From CALNYZ01 sp942490945 (GTDB taxonomy: Bacteria; Pseudomonadota; Gammaproteobacteria; UBA6429; Thiohalophilaceae): 64,000 nucleotides of DNA. Below are positions 17,461 to 26,651 of this stretch, in pieces (position 1 is the stretch's first letter; every line of letters starts with the position of its first letter). The DNA lies in NCBI GenBank assembly GCA_942490945.1, contig CALNYZ010000018.1, positions 1,178,001 through 1,242,000 of the forward strand. Reading direction: 5' to 3'. The notes beneath the pieces are model-generated. The model ran no database searches. It was given only the letters and a program-made list of their open reading frames with translations, and was not told where the DNA came from. A program made the translations under genes and the position numbers.

Positions 17461-18816
17461 ATGTTTGATGGCTTGTCGGAGCGGCTGGGTAAAACTCTGC
17501 GTGATTTACGCGGTGTAGGGCGTATTACCGAAGACAATATCAAGGACACCCTGCGGGAAGTCCGCATGGCACTGCTGGAGGCGGATGTGGCCTTACCGGT
17601 GGTGAAAACCTTTATCGAGCAGGTACGTATAAAGGCACTGGGCGCCGATATCATCAAGAGCCTCACACCGGGCCAGGTATTTATCAAGATCGTGAATGAT
17701 GAGCTGGTAGCCATCATGGGCGAGGCCAATGCGGCGCTCAATCTAAAGGCAACGCCACCGGCAGTAATATTGATGGCGGGTTTGCAGGGCGCCGGCAAGA
17801 CCACCACGGTCGGTAAGTTAGCCTTGTGGTTGAAGCAAAATGAGAAAAAGAAGGTCATGGTGGTCAGTGCCGACATCTATCGTCCGGCGGCAATCAAGCA
17901 GCTCGAGACGGTGGCCCAGCAGGTCGAGGCGAGCTTTTTCCCGAGTGATACCAGTCAGAGTCCGGTCAACATTGCCCAGGCGGCCATACAGGCAGCTAAA
18001 ATCCAGCATCAGGACGTATTGATTATCGACACCGCCGGTCGACTGCATATCGATAACGAGATGATGGATGAGATTAAGGCACTGCATCAGGCGGTCACGC
18101 CGATTGAGACCCTGTTCGTGGTCGACAGCATGACCGGCCAGGATGCAGCCAATACCGCCAAGGCCTTTGATGATGCCCTGCCGTTAACTGGTGTAATTTT
18201 AACCAAAACGGACGGCGATGCACGTGGCGGTGCCGCACTGTCAGTACGGCATATCACCGGCAAACCCATCAAGTTTCTTGGTGTGGGCGAGAAAACATCC
18301 GCCCTCGAAGCGTTCCATCCTGAGCGAGTGGCCTCACGTATCCTGGGCATGGGTGACGTGGTATCGCTGGTTGAAGATGTGCAAAAACACGTCGATGTTG
18401 AGCAAGCCCAGAAACTGGCCCATAAGCTCAAAAAAGGCAAAGGTTTCGATTTAACCGACCTGAAAGCCCAGTTTCAGCAAATGAAGAGTATGGGCGGACT
18501 CAGCAGCCTGATGGATAAATTGCCCGGTATGGGCAGTTTGCCGGCTGGCATGAAAGGTCAGCTCGATAATAGTGAGTTGGTGCGCATGGAAGCCATTATC
18601 GATTCCATGACCCCGCAGGAGCGCGCTTTTCCGGCGGTCATCAAAGGCTCGCGCAAGCGACGTATCGCTGGAGGTTCCGGCACCCAGGTGCAGGATGTGA
18701 ACCGCCTGTTGAAGCAATTCATGCAAATGCAAAAAATGATGAAAAAGATGGGCAAAGGCGGTATGAGCAAGATGATGCGCCAGTTTAAGGGACAACTGCC
18801 CCCGGGATTGGGTTAG
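17461..18816 (+). CDS. ffh: Signal recognition particle protein Ffh
   Basis: 451 residues. N domain (1-85), G domain with Walker A GLQGAGKTTT, DTAGRLHID and TKTDGDARGG, then the methionine-rich M domain ending in MQMQKMMKKMGKGGMSKMMR. Ffh binds 4.5S RNA and signal sequences of nascent inner-membrane proteins and docks with FtsY. The SRP RNA-binding segment (RKRRIAGGSGT) is intact. rpsP follows after 165 bp with its own promoter-like sequence. No 4.5S RNA gene was recognised in this window. Confidence 0.98.
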   Translation: MFDGLSERLGKTLRDLRGVGRITEDNIKDTLREVRMALLEADVALPVVKTFIEQVRIKALGADIIKSLTPGQVFIKIVNDELVAIMGEANAALNLKATPPAVILMAGLQGAGKTTTVGKLALWLKQNEKKKVMVVSADIYRPAAIKQLETVAQQVEASFFPSDTSQSPVNIAQAAIQAAKIQHQDVLIIDTAGRLHIDNEMMDEIKALHQAVTPIETLFVVDSMTGQDAANTAKAFDDALPLTGVILTKTDGDARGGAALSVRHITGKPIKFLGVGEKTSALEAFHPERVASRILGMGDVVSLVEDVQKHVDVEQAQKLAHKLKKGKGFDLTDLKAQFQQMKSMGGLSSLMDKLPGMGSLPAGMKGQLDNSELVRMEAIIDSMTPQERAFPAVIKGSRKRRIAGGSGTQVQDVNRLLKQFMQMQKMMKKMGKGGMSKMMRQFKGQLPPGLG

Positions 18817-18981
18817 GGGGGCTAAATTGTTGAAATTAGTTGCACAAAGCCTTCACTTTTGTCCGTTTTTCAGTACAATGCGCATCCTGGATACTGCTCC
18901 GGAATTTCGCTCTGTGCTGCCACATCGGTGGAAGCATGGGGCTATTGGTGTTTCACAATAAATGATAGGTAACAGTTAAAT

Positions 18982-19221
18982 ATGGTCACCATTCGATTAT
19001 CACGCGGCGGCGCGAAAAAGCGACCTTTTTACCACATTGTGGTGACTGACAGCCGTAGTCGCCGTGATGGCGCTTACATAGAGCGCGTTGGATTTTTTAA
19101 CCCACGTGCAACCGGTCAGGAAGAACGTTTACGTATTGATCGTGCGCGTATTGAACATTGGTTAGGTCAGGGCGCGCAAAGCTCGGATCGCGTCAATAGC
19201 TTGTTAAAGCACAGCGCTTAA
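18982..19221 (+). CDS. rpsP: 30S ribosomal protein S16
   Basis: 79 residues, standard length (MVTIRLSRGGAKKRPFYHIV at the start). S16 is needed for early assembly of the 30S subunit. It opens the conserved rpsP-rimM-trmD-rplS operon. A possible promoter upstream has TTCACT, a 16-bp spacer and TACAAT around 18,855-18,882. Confidence 0.98.
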   Translation: MVTIRLSRGGAKKRPFYHIVVTDSRSRRDGAYIERVGFFNPRATGQEERLRIDRARIEHWLGQGAQSSDRVNSLLKHSA

Positions 19222-19265
19222 TTTGAATCTGGTTTACGTCCAGCTCCGGTAGATTAACGATTGGG

Positions 19266-19802
19266 GTGACAAGCGTGAACAACAAACCGGACGAAATGGT
19301 CATTCTTGGCCAGATAACCGGTGTATTTGGTGTCAAAGGTTGGGTAAAAGTCTTCTCCTATACACAACCGGGCGACAACATACTGAAGTACAAGCAATGG
19401 TACCTGCAAGCTGAGAAAGCCAGGCAGGGAAATTGGCAAGCAGTGGAACTGGCAACAGGTCAATTGCACGGGAAAGGCATTATTGCCCAACTTGTCGGGA
19501 TTAATGACCGCGACGAGGCTGCAAAAATTGTGCGAACAAAGATTGCTGTGCCACGAAGTGAGTTACCCGAACCGGAAAAAGATGATTACTATTGGCATGA
19601 CTTAATCGGCCTTGAAGTGCTTAATATGGCCGGCCAACGTATCGGTAAAATCAGGCAATTTTTTGAAACCGGTGCGAATGATGTCATGATTGTCAAAGCA
19701 GGCGAACATGAACATCTGATCCCCTATGTATGGGAGCATGTGGTCAAGCATGTAGATTTAGTGGCTGGCACCGTGAAAGTTGATTGGGAAATTGACGAGT
19801 AA
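19266..19802 (+). CDS. rimM: Ribosome maturation factor RimM
   Basis: 178 residues. N-terminal RimM domain (ILGQITGVFGVKGWVKVFSY, residues about 13-32) and a C-terminal PRC-barrel (YYWHDLIGLEV, IPYVWEHVVKHVD). It binds S19 in the head of the 30S subunit and helps 16S processing. The GTG at 19266 and one three codons later are both possible starts. Second gene of the rpsP operon, 44 bp after rpsP. Confidence 0.96.
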   Translation: MTSVNNKPDEMVILGQITGVFGVKGWVKVFSYTQPGDNILKYKQWYLQAEKARQGNWQAVELATGQLHGKGIIAQLVGINDRDEAAKIVRTKIAVPRSELPEPEKDDYYWHDLIGLEVLNMAGQRIGKIRQFFETGANDVMIVKAGEHEHLIPYVWEHVVKHVDLVAGTVKVDWEIDE

Positions 19803-19859
19803 CACACAGGTGAAGCGAGTGGTAACTGAAGCCGCATTACCGTCACGTTGAGGTTATGC

Positions 19860-20612
19860 ATGCGAATACAGATTATAACCTTGTTTCCGGAAATGTTCGC
19901 CGCGGTTACCGGGTACGGTATAACCGGACGGGCCGTGAAACGGGAAATTATAGAAGTTGTCACCATTAATCCGCGGGATTATGTGACCAGCCGGTACCAA
20001 TCGGTCGATGACAGACCCTTCGGTGGCGGACCCGGCATGGTGATGATGCATCAGCCATTGCACGATGCGATTAAGACCGCACGTAGCCAGAGCAGTAGTG
20101 ATAATGTCCGGGTTGGTTATTTATCGCCGCAAGGTCGCAAGTTGAGTCAGGCTGCATTACAAGAGCTGGCGCAGCGTGACGAGATAATCCTTGTCTGCGG
20201 ACGTTATGAAGGTATTGACGAACGGCTGCTACGATCCGAAATTGATGAAGAATGGTCAATTGGTGATTATGTAATAAGTGGCGGTGAGTTGGCTGCCATG
20301 GTGATGATCGACGGCATGACGCGATTATTGCCAAATGCCCTGGGGCATGAAGATTCTGCCACAGAAGATTCATTCAGCGCAGGGATTCTGGATTACCCGC
20401 ACTACACGCGGCCAGAAATGATAGGCAACATGAAAGTACCGGATGTACTGTTAAGTGGTGACCACCAGGCGATTGCCAGATGGCGGAATAAACAGGCACT
20501 TGGCAGAACATGGTTAAGAAGGCCGGAACTGCTCGAACAAATCGAGCTGAATACCGAACAACAGAAACTGCTCGCTGAATTTATCAGCGAACATGAGAGT
20601 AACAGTAACTAA
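19860..20612 (+). CDS. trmD: tRNA (guanine-N1-)-methyltransferase TrmD
   Basis: 250 residues from ATG at 19860 (GAGG at 19850-19853 fits); an upstream in-frame TTG at 19848 is probably not used. SPOUT fold with the knot region LVCGRYEGIDERL and SIGDYVISGGELAAMV. It makes m1G37 in tRNAs that read CNN codons and prevents +1 frameshifting. DDRPFGGGPGMVM near residue 50 is also typical. Third gene of the rpsP operon. Confidence 0.97.
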   Translation: MRIQIITLFPEMFAAVTGYGITGRAVKREIIEVVTINPRDYVTSRYQSVDDRPFGGGPGMVMMHQPLHDAIKTARSQSSSDNVRVGYLSPQGRKLSQAALQELAQRDEIILVCGRYEGIDERLLRSEIDEEWSIGDYVISGGELAAMVMIDGMTRLLPNALGHEDSATEDSFSAGILDYPHYTRPEMIGNMKVPDVLLSGDHQAIARWRNKQALGRTWLRRPELLEQIELNTEQQKLLAEFISEHESNSN

Positions 20613-20641
20613 CTTAGAGCATAGCTTTTTAGGAGCACACC

Positions 20642-20995
20642 ATGAGTAACATCATCGACGAACTAGACGCCGAACAAATGCAAAAAGAGATCCCGGCATT
20701 CGCTCCAGGCGATACCGTCGTTGTACAAGTGCAGGTGAAGGAAGCCGGACGTGAACGCTTGCAGGCTTTTGAAGGCGTCGTCATTGCAATCCGTAATCGT
20801 GGTCTGAATTCTGCATTTACCGTACGAAAAATTTCACACGGCGAAGGTGTGGAACGTACCTTCCAGACATACAGTCCGCAAGTTGACTCTATAACAGTCA
20901 AACGCCGTGGTAATGTACGACGTGCAAAACTGTACTATCTCCGTGATCGTTCAGGTAAATCTGCACGTATTAAAGAGAAAGTTGCTTCAAAATAA
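20642..20995 (+). CDS. rplS: 50S ribosomal protein L19
   Basis: 117 residues, standard length (MSNIIDELDAEQMQKEIPAF and PGDTVVVQVQVKE, later RRAKLYYLRD). L19 sits at the interface between the subunits. A GGAG Shine-Dalgarno stands 8 bp before the ATG. Last gene of the operon, followed by a strong intrinsic terminator. Confidence 0.98.
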   Translation: MSNIIDELDAEQMQKEIPAFAPGDTVVVQVQVKEAGRERLQAFEGVVIAIRNRGLNSAFTVRKISHGEGVERTFQTYSPQVDSITVKRRGNVRRAKLYYLRDRSGKSARIKEKVASK

Positions 20996-21035
20996 ATACA
21001 CACTTTGCCATTCACGTGGCAGTAAGGTTTAAACT

Positions 21036-21067
21036 AAACGGGTACAATAAAAAGTGCCCGTTTTTTT
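21036..21067 (+). terminator. Intrinsic terminator after rplS
   Basis: AAACGGGTAC pairs with GTGCCCGTTT around an AT-rich loop and is followed by a run of T (21061-21067). Confidence 0.85.
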
Positions 21068-21153
21068 ATATCCGGAATAAACTGTCTGTTGAATGCAAGG
21101 ATACGTTTCAATGTTTTGTGTAACATCACTATTCACGAATAAAGATATTTCGT

Positions 21154-22929
21154 ATGACTTTACGTAAACAATTTGGACTATGCTGTTTGATTTTAATCCT
21201 GACCGGAAATGTGTCAGCGGCAGATATTGCAGATGTTAACAATATGGCGCAGGCAGGTGCGACGGAACTGGCGGTAAAGGCAATTGACAAGTATCAGCCG
21301 GATTATAAATTACAACCGCAAATATGGATCGATTGGGAAAAATTACGCATTTCAATCCTCAAGCAAGAAGCACGTCATAAAAAAATTGTAACCCGGTTGC
21401 AGAATTTACCGGAACGGTTACCTGTTGATGTCAGTGCGTGGGCAGCAACCGAACTGGCGCTCGCGCAAATGGCGTTGGGTGAGAACAAGGCTGCGCGCAC
21501 AAGTCTGCGTAAAATCATATGGACGCTGGATATCGATGCCGCATCAGACGCAGCAAAAGATTGGTTACCACAATGGCGCAAGATGCTTATACATAGTTAT
21601 TTGCAGGACGGGCTGGCGGCAGATGCGTTGATCGCCATTACTCGCTATCGACAAGATTATGGGGAAGACGAGATCAGCGGTGTTGTCCTGTATGCGCGTA
21701 TTCTTTTAATAAACGATCAGAATGATGCAGCCAGACAGTTATTGGCAAAGTATGCCAAACAACCCCAGGCCGGCATGTTATTTTTGCTGGCGCAATTACG
21801 CAGTAAAGCGAGATCGCCACGCAAAGTATTACAGGCGGCATTACGGCAAATACAAGGTGAGTGGGCAAAGGATGAACTGGCTACATACCTCTGGGCGATT
21901 ATTGCCGAGTCGGCAGCAAAGAGTCAGGATTACGTTACCCAAATAAAGGCACTTGAAAATCTGCTGACAGATTCAAACCTTGCCAAATTACCCGATGGGC
22001 TGTTCGACATACATGCCGATGTATTATGGAAGGCGTATCATGACTATGCCATGGTAATGGGGAATAAAGCGCAATTTCTGGTTGGTGCAGATGAACAGTG
22101 GCTCAAGGCTGCCAGAGAAGAAAAACAAAAAATAAATGCCCGTGCATTCGCGGCGTTCATTCTGTTGCGGGGTCAGGATGAAAAAGTCCGACTCCAGGCA
22201 GCCGAGTTTATTCGCAAACAGCTCGACAAGAACAACAAGAAACGTAAAGATAAGCAGCTTTTATCGGCGTTATTTTTAGATTCAGATAATTTCAAAGATT
22301 ACGCTGCAATCCCTTTGTCAATTCGTTATGTGCTGGTTGAAAATGCCATTGCAAAACAGGATATACCGACAGCATCAAAAATTATTGCGACTATCCGGAG
22401 CGCACCGAAAGGCGCGGATGATTTTATGTGGAATTTACGCAGGGCTCGCGTCCTCGTTATGGGTGGACATGCCAGTGAGGCAAATCTGGCGCTGGTGTCC
22501 CTGTTGCAACAGAACAGCAAACTTGAAGAACAGAATTTTGATCGTTTCATTCAGGTGGTGTTTGATTTGCAAACTATCGGTGCACATGAAGAATCGATTA
22601 ATTTGTTTACCGGATTAATGTCACGTAGCGACGATGTGCAACGGCAGCGTGAGCTATATTACTGGATAGCTGAATCGCACAAGGCACAACAACGTTTCGC
22701 CGATGCGGCACAGGCCTACCTTAAATCAGCCATGCTCACTGAAGCCGATATGATGGACCCCTGGGCACAAACCGCACGCTATCAGGCAGCCAAGGTCTTG
22801 CTGGATGGAAAAATTTATTCTGATGCACGGACTATTTATGAACACTTGCTGCGTGTAACGGAAGACGCCAGTCGACGTGCAGTACTGGAACGTGAACTAC
22901 AGCAACTGAAAATTATGCAAAATCAATAA
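21154..22929 (+). CDS. Exported tetratricopeptide-repeat protein, function unknown
   Basis: 591 residues. Residues 1-22 form a signal peptide (basic start, LCCLILILTG core, VSA-ADIA cleavage). The rest is almost wholly alpha-helical with many TPR-like A/L/Y patterns, for instance around 370-590 (YWIAESHKAQQRFADAAQAY). It is probably periplasmic and acts as a protein-protein scaffold. It is preceded by the rplS terminator and ends 15 bp before the convergent FliL-like gene. I do not recognise a named family; a role in envelope assembly is only a guess from the signal peptide and fold. Confidence 0.75.
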   Translation: MTLRKQFGLCCLILILTGNVSAADIADVNNMAQAGATELAVKAIDKYQPDYKLQPQIWIDWEKLRISILKQEARHKKIVTRLQNLPERLPVDVSAWAATELALAQMALGENKAARTSLRKIIWTLDIDAASDAAKDWLPQWRKMLIHSYLQDGLAADALIAITRYRQDYGEDEISGVVLYARILLINDQNDAARQLLAKYAKQPQAGMLFLLAQLRSKARSPRKVLQAALRQIQGEWAKDELATYLWAIIAESAAKSQDYVTQIKALENLLTDSNLAKLPDGLFDIHADVLWKAYHDYAMVMGNKAQFLVGADEQWLKAAREEKQKINARAFAAFILLRGQDEKVRLQAAEFIRKQLDKNNKKRKDKQLLSALFLDSDNFKDYAAIPLSIRYVLVENAIAKQDIPTASKIIATIRSAPKGADDFMWNLRRARVLVMGGHASEANLALVSLLQQNSKLEEQNFDRFIQVVFDLQTIGAHEESINLFTGLMSRSDDVQRQRELYYWIAESHKAQQRFADAAQAYLKSAMLTEADMMDPWAQTARYQAAKVLLDGKIYSDARTIYEHLLRVTEDASRRAVLERELQQLKIMQNQ

Positions 22930-22944
22930 AAGAAAGTACTGTCT

Positions 22945-23346
22945 TTACTGAATAATAAATTCAGTAAAGTAAACTTCATCAATCAGGGGTTTGCCGACAT
23001 TTTTTTTGAGCATACTCTGTACTGCCTTCAGGGCATCTTTACGAAGTTGCTCCTTGCCTGCGACGGTCTTGATGCTGTTCACATCCTTGCCGCTAAATAA
23101 CATAATCAAGGCATGTTGAATTGCCGGCTTATGCGTCTCAAGATCCTGGGTTTGCATGGAATCAGTAGCATGTAACTGCGCAGTGATTTGCATATGCCGT
23201 ACCTTGTCGCTATCTACGACATTAACGACAAAGGGTGGTTTAATAGAATAATATTCTGAGCTTGCGCCACCACCTGCAGCCGCCTCAATAAGACCTGTAT
23301 TTAAAAGCAGCAGTAGAGTGACTAGACTACGCAAGTATGGCGACAT
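22945..23346 (-). CDS. FliL-family protein, probably exported
   Basis: 133 residues. A hydrophobic N-terminus (about 5-22) followed by a small-residue AAAGGGASS stretch looks like a cleavable signal peptide. The remainder matches the periplasmic part of FliL (YYSIKPPFVVNV, HMQITAQLHA, KPAIQHALIMLFSGKD, VYFTEFIIQ at the end). Classical FliL is a stomatin-like inner-membrane protein around the flagellar stator. No flagellar gene is near, so this is a stand-alone FliL-like protein whose role is unclear. Confidence 0.8.
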   Translation of the reverse strand: MSPYLRSLVTLLLLLNTGLIEAAAGGGASSEYYSIKPPFVVNVVDSDKVRHMQITAQLHATDSMQTQDLETHKPAIQHALIMLFSGKDVNSIKTVAGKEQLRKDALKAVQSMLKKNVGKPLIDEVYFTEFIIQ

Positions 23347-23511
23347 AAGTTTTATCCCGATGAATCTGAAATCATATTGACCTTCTAATATATCGGTATA
23401 TGTAGAATGTGCTTTAACACAATTTGTATCATTGTTATATTAGTTGTATAGCAACATAGCATGTGCCCGCGTTGGATTGCGCCGCTTTCTGTACAGAGAT
23501 AAGGTTGTCAA

Positions 23512-24009
23512 ATGCTTGAAAATAATGAAGAAATATTCATATTCGACTCAATGGTTGGTCTGCTTGAAGTACAACTACAGTCAGGCAAGCTGGTCGGACT
23601 CAGCTATATCAAGTCTAAACAGCGTAACAAATTTCCACATCTGCCACTCAGCCCTGCTGCCCGAAAAATCCGCCAGCAGATACAGGCATATTTTAAAAAT
23701 GCACACACCAAACTGTCGGTGCCGATCAAATTTAATCGTGGTACAGATTTTCAGCAGCGCGTCTGGCGTGAGATGTTAAAAATCAAACCCGGCAAGACAC
23801 TGAGCTATGGTGAGCTGGCACTGATAATAGGATCCGGTCCACGTGCTGTTGCAAATGCTTGCAGGGCAAACCCAATCCCGGTTGTGGTTCCCTGTCATCG
23901 TATAGTAGCAAAATCGGGTATTGGTGGTTATCACGGCAAAACATCCGGTCAATTTATTAATATTAAACAAACCTTGTTAAACCATGAAGGTTGGCAGCTT
24001 GACGCATGA
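23512..24009 (+). CDS. ogt: Methylated-DNA--[protein]-cysteine S-methyltransferase
   Basis: 165 residues. The suicidal cysteine lies in VVVPCHRIVA, with the helix-turn-helix/arginine-finger segment RAVANACRANP before it and GGYHG after it. It removes O6-alkyl groups from guanine by transfer to its own cysteine. Length and the lack of an AraC-type domain point to Ogt rather than Ada. xerD starts inside its last codon (ATGA overlap), so expression is coupled. Confidence 0.93.
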   Translation: MLENNEEIFIFDSMVGLLEVQLQSGKLVGLSYIKSKQRNKFPHLPLSPAARKIRQQIQAYFKNAHTKLSVPIKFNRGTDFQQRVWREMLKIKPGKTLSYGELALIIGSGPRAVANACRANPIPVVVPCHRIVAKSGIGGYHGKTSGQFINIKQTLLNHEGWQLDA

Positions 24010-24896
24010 ATAAACAGGACATGCTGGATGCATTTATCGATAATCTGTGGCTGGAAAAGGGGCTTAGCAAAAATACATTACAAGCGTATCGAACAGACAT
24101 AAATCATTTTAGTCAGTGGTTGACCAGTCAGGGGTACTCGTTCAGTAATATCCAACGATCGGATATCAGTCAATATCTGGCAGAACGCGGCGAGCATGGA
24201 CAAAGCCCACGAAGTATTGCCAGACTGTTATCCGCGTTAAGGCATTTTTACCGCTACTTGTTACGTGAGAATCATATTACTGTTGATCCTACCACACTGA
24301 TAGATAGTCCAAAATTGGGACGTAAAATCCCGCATAGCATGTCGGAACAGGATGTCACCGCATTGCTTGAAGCACCGGATACACAAACCGATCTGGGTAT
24401 GCGTGATCGATGCATGCTCGAGTTGTTATATGCCAGCGGATTGAGAGTAAGTGAGCTGGTTAATTTAAAGCTTAATCAACTCAATCGCAATCAGGCTGCC
24501 ATTCGTGTCATGGGCAAGGGTAATAAAGAACGACTGGTCCCGATTGGCGAGCAAGCGATGGACTGGCTCGGTCAGTATCTGAAGTATGCGCGTGTCAACC
24601 TGTTAAAAGGTGATGCATCCGATTATCTGTTTATCAGTAACCGCAAACAGGTCATGACCCGGCAAACGTTCTGGCACGCCATCAAGCGCTATGCAATAAA
24701 AGCAGGCATCAACTATGCGCCTTCACCACACACGCTTCGCCATGCATTTGCCACGCACCTGCTCAACCATGGAGCGGATTTGCGTGTGGTGCAGCTGTTA
24801 CTGGGACACAGTGATTTATCGACGACACAAATATATACACATATTGCCCAGGCACGCCTGAAAGGCTTGCATCAAACCCACCACCCACGCGGTTAA
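24006..24896 (+). CDS. xerD: Site-specific tyrosine recombinase XerD
   Basis: 296 residues, normal length. N-terminal SAM-like core-binding domain (1-90) and C-terminal catalytic domain with the R-K-H-R-H-Y set: ASGLRVSELVNL, the GKGNKERLVP lysine, HTLRHAFATHLLNHGADL, GHSDLSTTQIYTH. With XerC it resolves chromosome dimers at dif. The following dsbC gene gives the familiar xerD-dsbC order. Distinguishing XerD from XerC rests mainly on this neighbourhood. Confidence 0.93.
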   Translation: MNKQDMLDAFIDNLWLEKGLSKNTLQAYRTDINHFSQWLTSQGYSFSNIQRSDISQYLAERGEHGQSPRSIARLLSALRHFYRYLLRENHITVDPTTLIDSPKLGRKIPHSMSEQDVTALLEAPDTQTDLGMRDRCMLELLYASGLRVSELVNLKLNQLNRNQAAIRVMGKGNKERLVPIGEQAMDWLGQYLKYARVNLLKGDASDYLFISNRKQVMTRQTFWHAIKRYAIKAGINYAPSPHTLRHAFATHLLNHGADLRVVQLLLGHSDLSTTQIYTHIAQARLKGLHQTHHPRG

Positions 24897-24986
24897 AGTG
24901 ACCATTAAGTTAAAAAAATGAATTTTTTGTATCCGCTGTGTCTAAGCTCAAGTAAAATGCATTTTCTTATTCAAAGGTAAAAATTG

Positions 24987-25727
24987 ATGAAACGTTTATT
25001 GTTAATTGCTGTATCGCTGTGTCTTGTTCCAAATGTGTTTGCAGCAAGTATTGAAGATATCCAGAAAGTATGGGACAGCAAACTGCCAAATATGGCCGGT
25101 GCGAAAATAACGGCTTCACCAATTCCAGGACTGTATATGGTAATGACACCGCCACAGGTGTTTTATATCGATGCAGAAGTGAAATACCTGGTCGAAGGCA
25201 GTATTGTGAATATGGATAGCAAGGTTAATGAAACCACACCCTATCGTCGTATGGCGACGCTGATGTCTGTCCAGGCGCTTGAGCCAACCATGATCAAGTT
25301 TTCACCCAAAGATAAACCAAAACATGTTGTGACGGTTTTCACCGATGTAGACTGTTTCTATTGTCAGAAATTACATAAAGAAATTGCAGAATACAATAAA
25401 ATAGGCATCGAAATACGCTACCTTGCCTGGCCACGTGCAGGGAAAGATTCCCCAAGTTATAAAAAAATCGTATCCGTCTGGTGTGCGGATGACAAGAAGC
25501 AAGCATTGACCGATGCAAAGAATGGAAAAAATATCAAAAGTAAGAGCTGTGACAGTCCGGTAAAACAACATCTGACACTTGGAGAGATGTTAGGCGTACG
25601 CGGTACACCTGCCATGGTGCTTGAAACGGGTGAGTTATTTCCGGGTTATGTCCCGGCAAAAGTACTGGGACCGGAACTTGATAAACTGAAAGGCAAGGCG
25701 AAAAAAGTCAGTATGCCGGTAAATTAA
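24987..25727 (+). CDS. dsbC: Thiol:disulfide interchange protein DsbC
   Basis: 246 residues from ATG at 24987; a TTG one codon earlier is unlikely. Signal peptide about 1-20 (LLLIAVSLCLVPNVFA). Dimerisation domain to about 85, then a thioredoxin domain with active site CFYC in FTDVDCFYCQKLH, a second cysteine pair (VWCADDK and KSKSCDS) and cis-proline RGTPAMV. A periplasmic disulfide isomerase kept reduced by DsbD. The CFYC dipeptide differs from the CGYC of E. coli DsbC and may shift redox potential. It follows xerD by 90 bp. Confidence 0.93.
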   Translation: MKRLLLIAVSLCLVPNVFAASIEDIQKVWDSKLPNMAGAKITASPIPGLYMVMTPPQVFYIDAEVKYLVEGSIVNMDSKVNETTPYRRMATLMSVQALEPTMIKFSPKDKPKHVVTVFTDVDCFYCQKLHKEIAEYNKIGIEIRYLAWPRAGKDSPSYKKIVSVWCADDKKQALTDAKNGKNIKSKSCDSPVKQHLTLGEMLGVRGTPAMVLETGELFPGYVPAKVLGPELDKLKGKAKKVSMPVN

Positions 25728-25747
25728 TACCGGCAGATGCATGAATC

Positions 25748-26638
25748 TTAATTGAGGTATCGAGCCAGCTTGCGTCGGTAGTTACCGACCAGGTTTTTTT
25801 CATTCTCTCCCGCTGCGCCTAGCACATCAAATAGTTTTAACATTTCACGACGTCCCACATCATCGTCAAAACTTCGGTCACGCCTGATAATTTCAAACAG
25901 CTGTTCAAATGCACTTTCATATTCACCCAGCACTGTCAGCTGGGAACTGAGTTGTAATCGTGCCGCCAGATCGTCAGGGTTCTTGTCAACCGCGGCGAGC
26001 AGGGTTTCGAGGGGCGGTAAATCTCTGGTTTTTTCAGCCAGATCAATCTGAATTAACAGGTTTTTGACATCGGCCGAGGATTTGAACGGCTCCGGTAGCG
26101 CTTCAAGAATTATTCTGGCTTGTTCATAATCTGTTTCATGAACAAGTATTTTGGCAAGTTGTATGCGAACCGGGTTGTTTTGTGTATCACTATTGCAAAC
26201 CTGAATCATATTTTCGATCGCCTGTTTACGTAAAGCAGAATCATCTGCAGCTTGCTGGTATTGGTCAAATGCGTTCAGAAATGCCTGATCCGATTCGCGC
26301 ATAATATTTGCATCCAGCCTGGCACGTATTTCTGCTTCGGGTAATACGCCGGTAAACTCATCTACCAGTTTGCCAGCTTTGACAAACTTGACTGTCGGCA
26401 CACTCTTAACCGCAAAGGCCTGCGCCAGCTCCTGATTATTATCAATATCAACCTTGGCAAGAATAAAGCCACCGGCATATTCTTCGGCCAGTTTGTGCAT
26501 CATGGGTAGTAATGTTTTGCATGGCTGGCACCACGGCGCCCAGAAATCAACGACCACCAGGGTGTGGTTCGAGTTGTCCATCACATCTGTTTGAAACGTT
26601 TCCTTGCTTACATCGATAATAGTTTGTGCGTCTGTCAT
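25748..26638 (-). CDS. cnoX: Thioredoxin-TPR chaperedoxin CnoX (YbbN)
   Basis: 296 residues if translation starts at ATG 26638; a longer frame begins at 26668 and would overlap the helicase gene by 17 bp. Residues about 10-110 form a thioredoxin domain with active site WCQPC, followed by TPR-like helices in a YbbN-type arrangement. E. coli CnoX protects unfolding proteins from oxidation and hands them to GroEL; its active site is SxxC. Here both cysteines are kept, so it may have thioredoxin activity. Same strand as the AddA-like gene and immediately downstream of it. Confidence 0.9.
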   Translation of the reverse strand: MTDAQTIIDVSKETFQTDVMDNSNHTLVVVDFWAPWCQPCKTLLPMMHKLAEEYAGGFILAKVDIDNNQELAQAFAVKSVPTVKFVKAGKLVDEFTGVLPEAEIRARLDANIMRESDQAFLNAFDQYQQAADDSALRKQAIENMIQVCNSDTQNNPVRIQLAKILVHETDYEQARIILEALPEPFKSSADVKNLLIQIDLAEKTRDLPPLETLLAAVDKNPDDLAARLQLSSQLTVLGEYESAFEQLFEIIRRDRSFDDDVGRREMLKLFDVLGAAGENEKNLVGNYRRKLARYLN

Positions 26639-26651
26639 TGGGTTCTCACGA

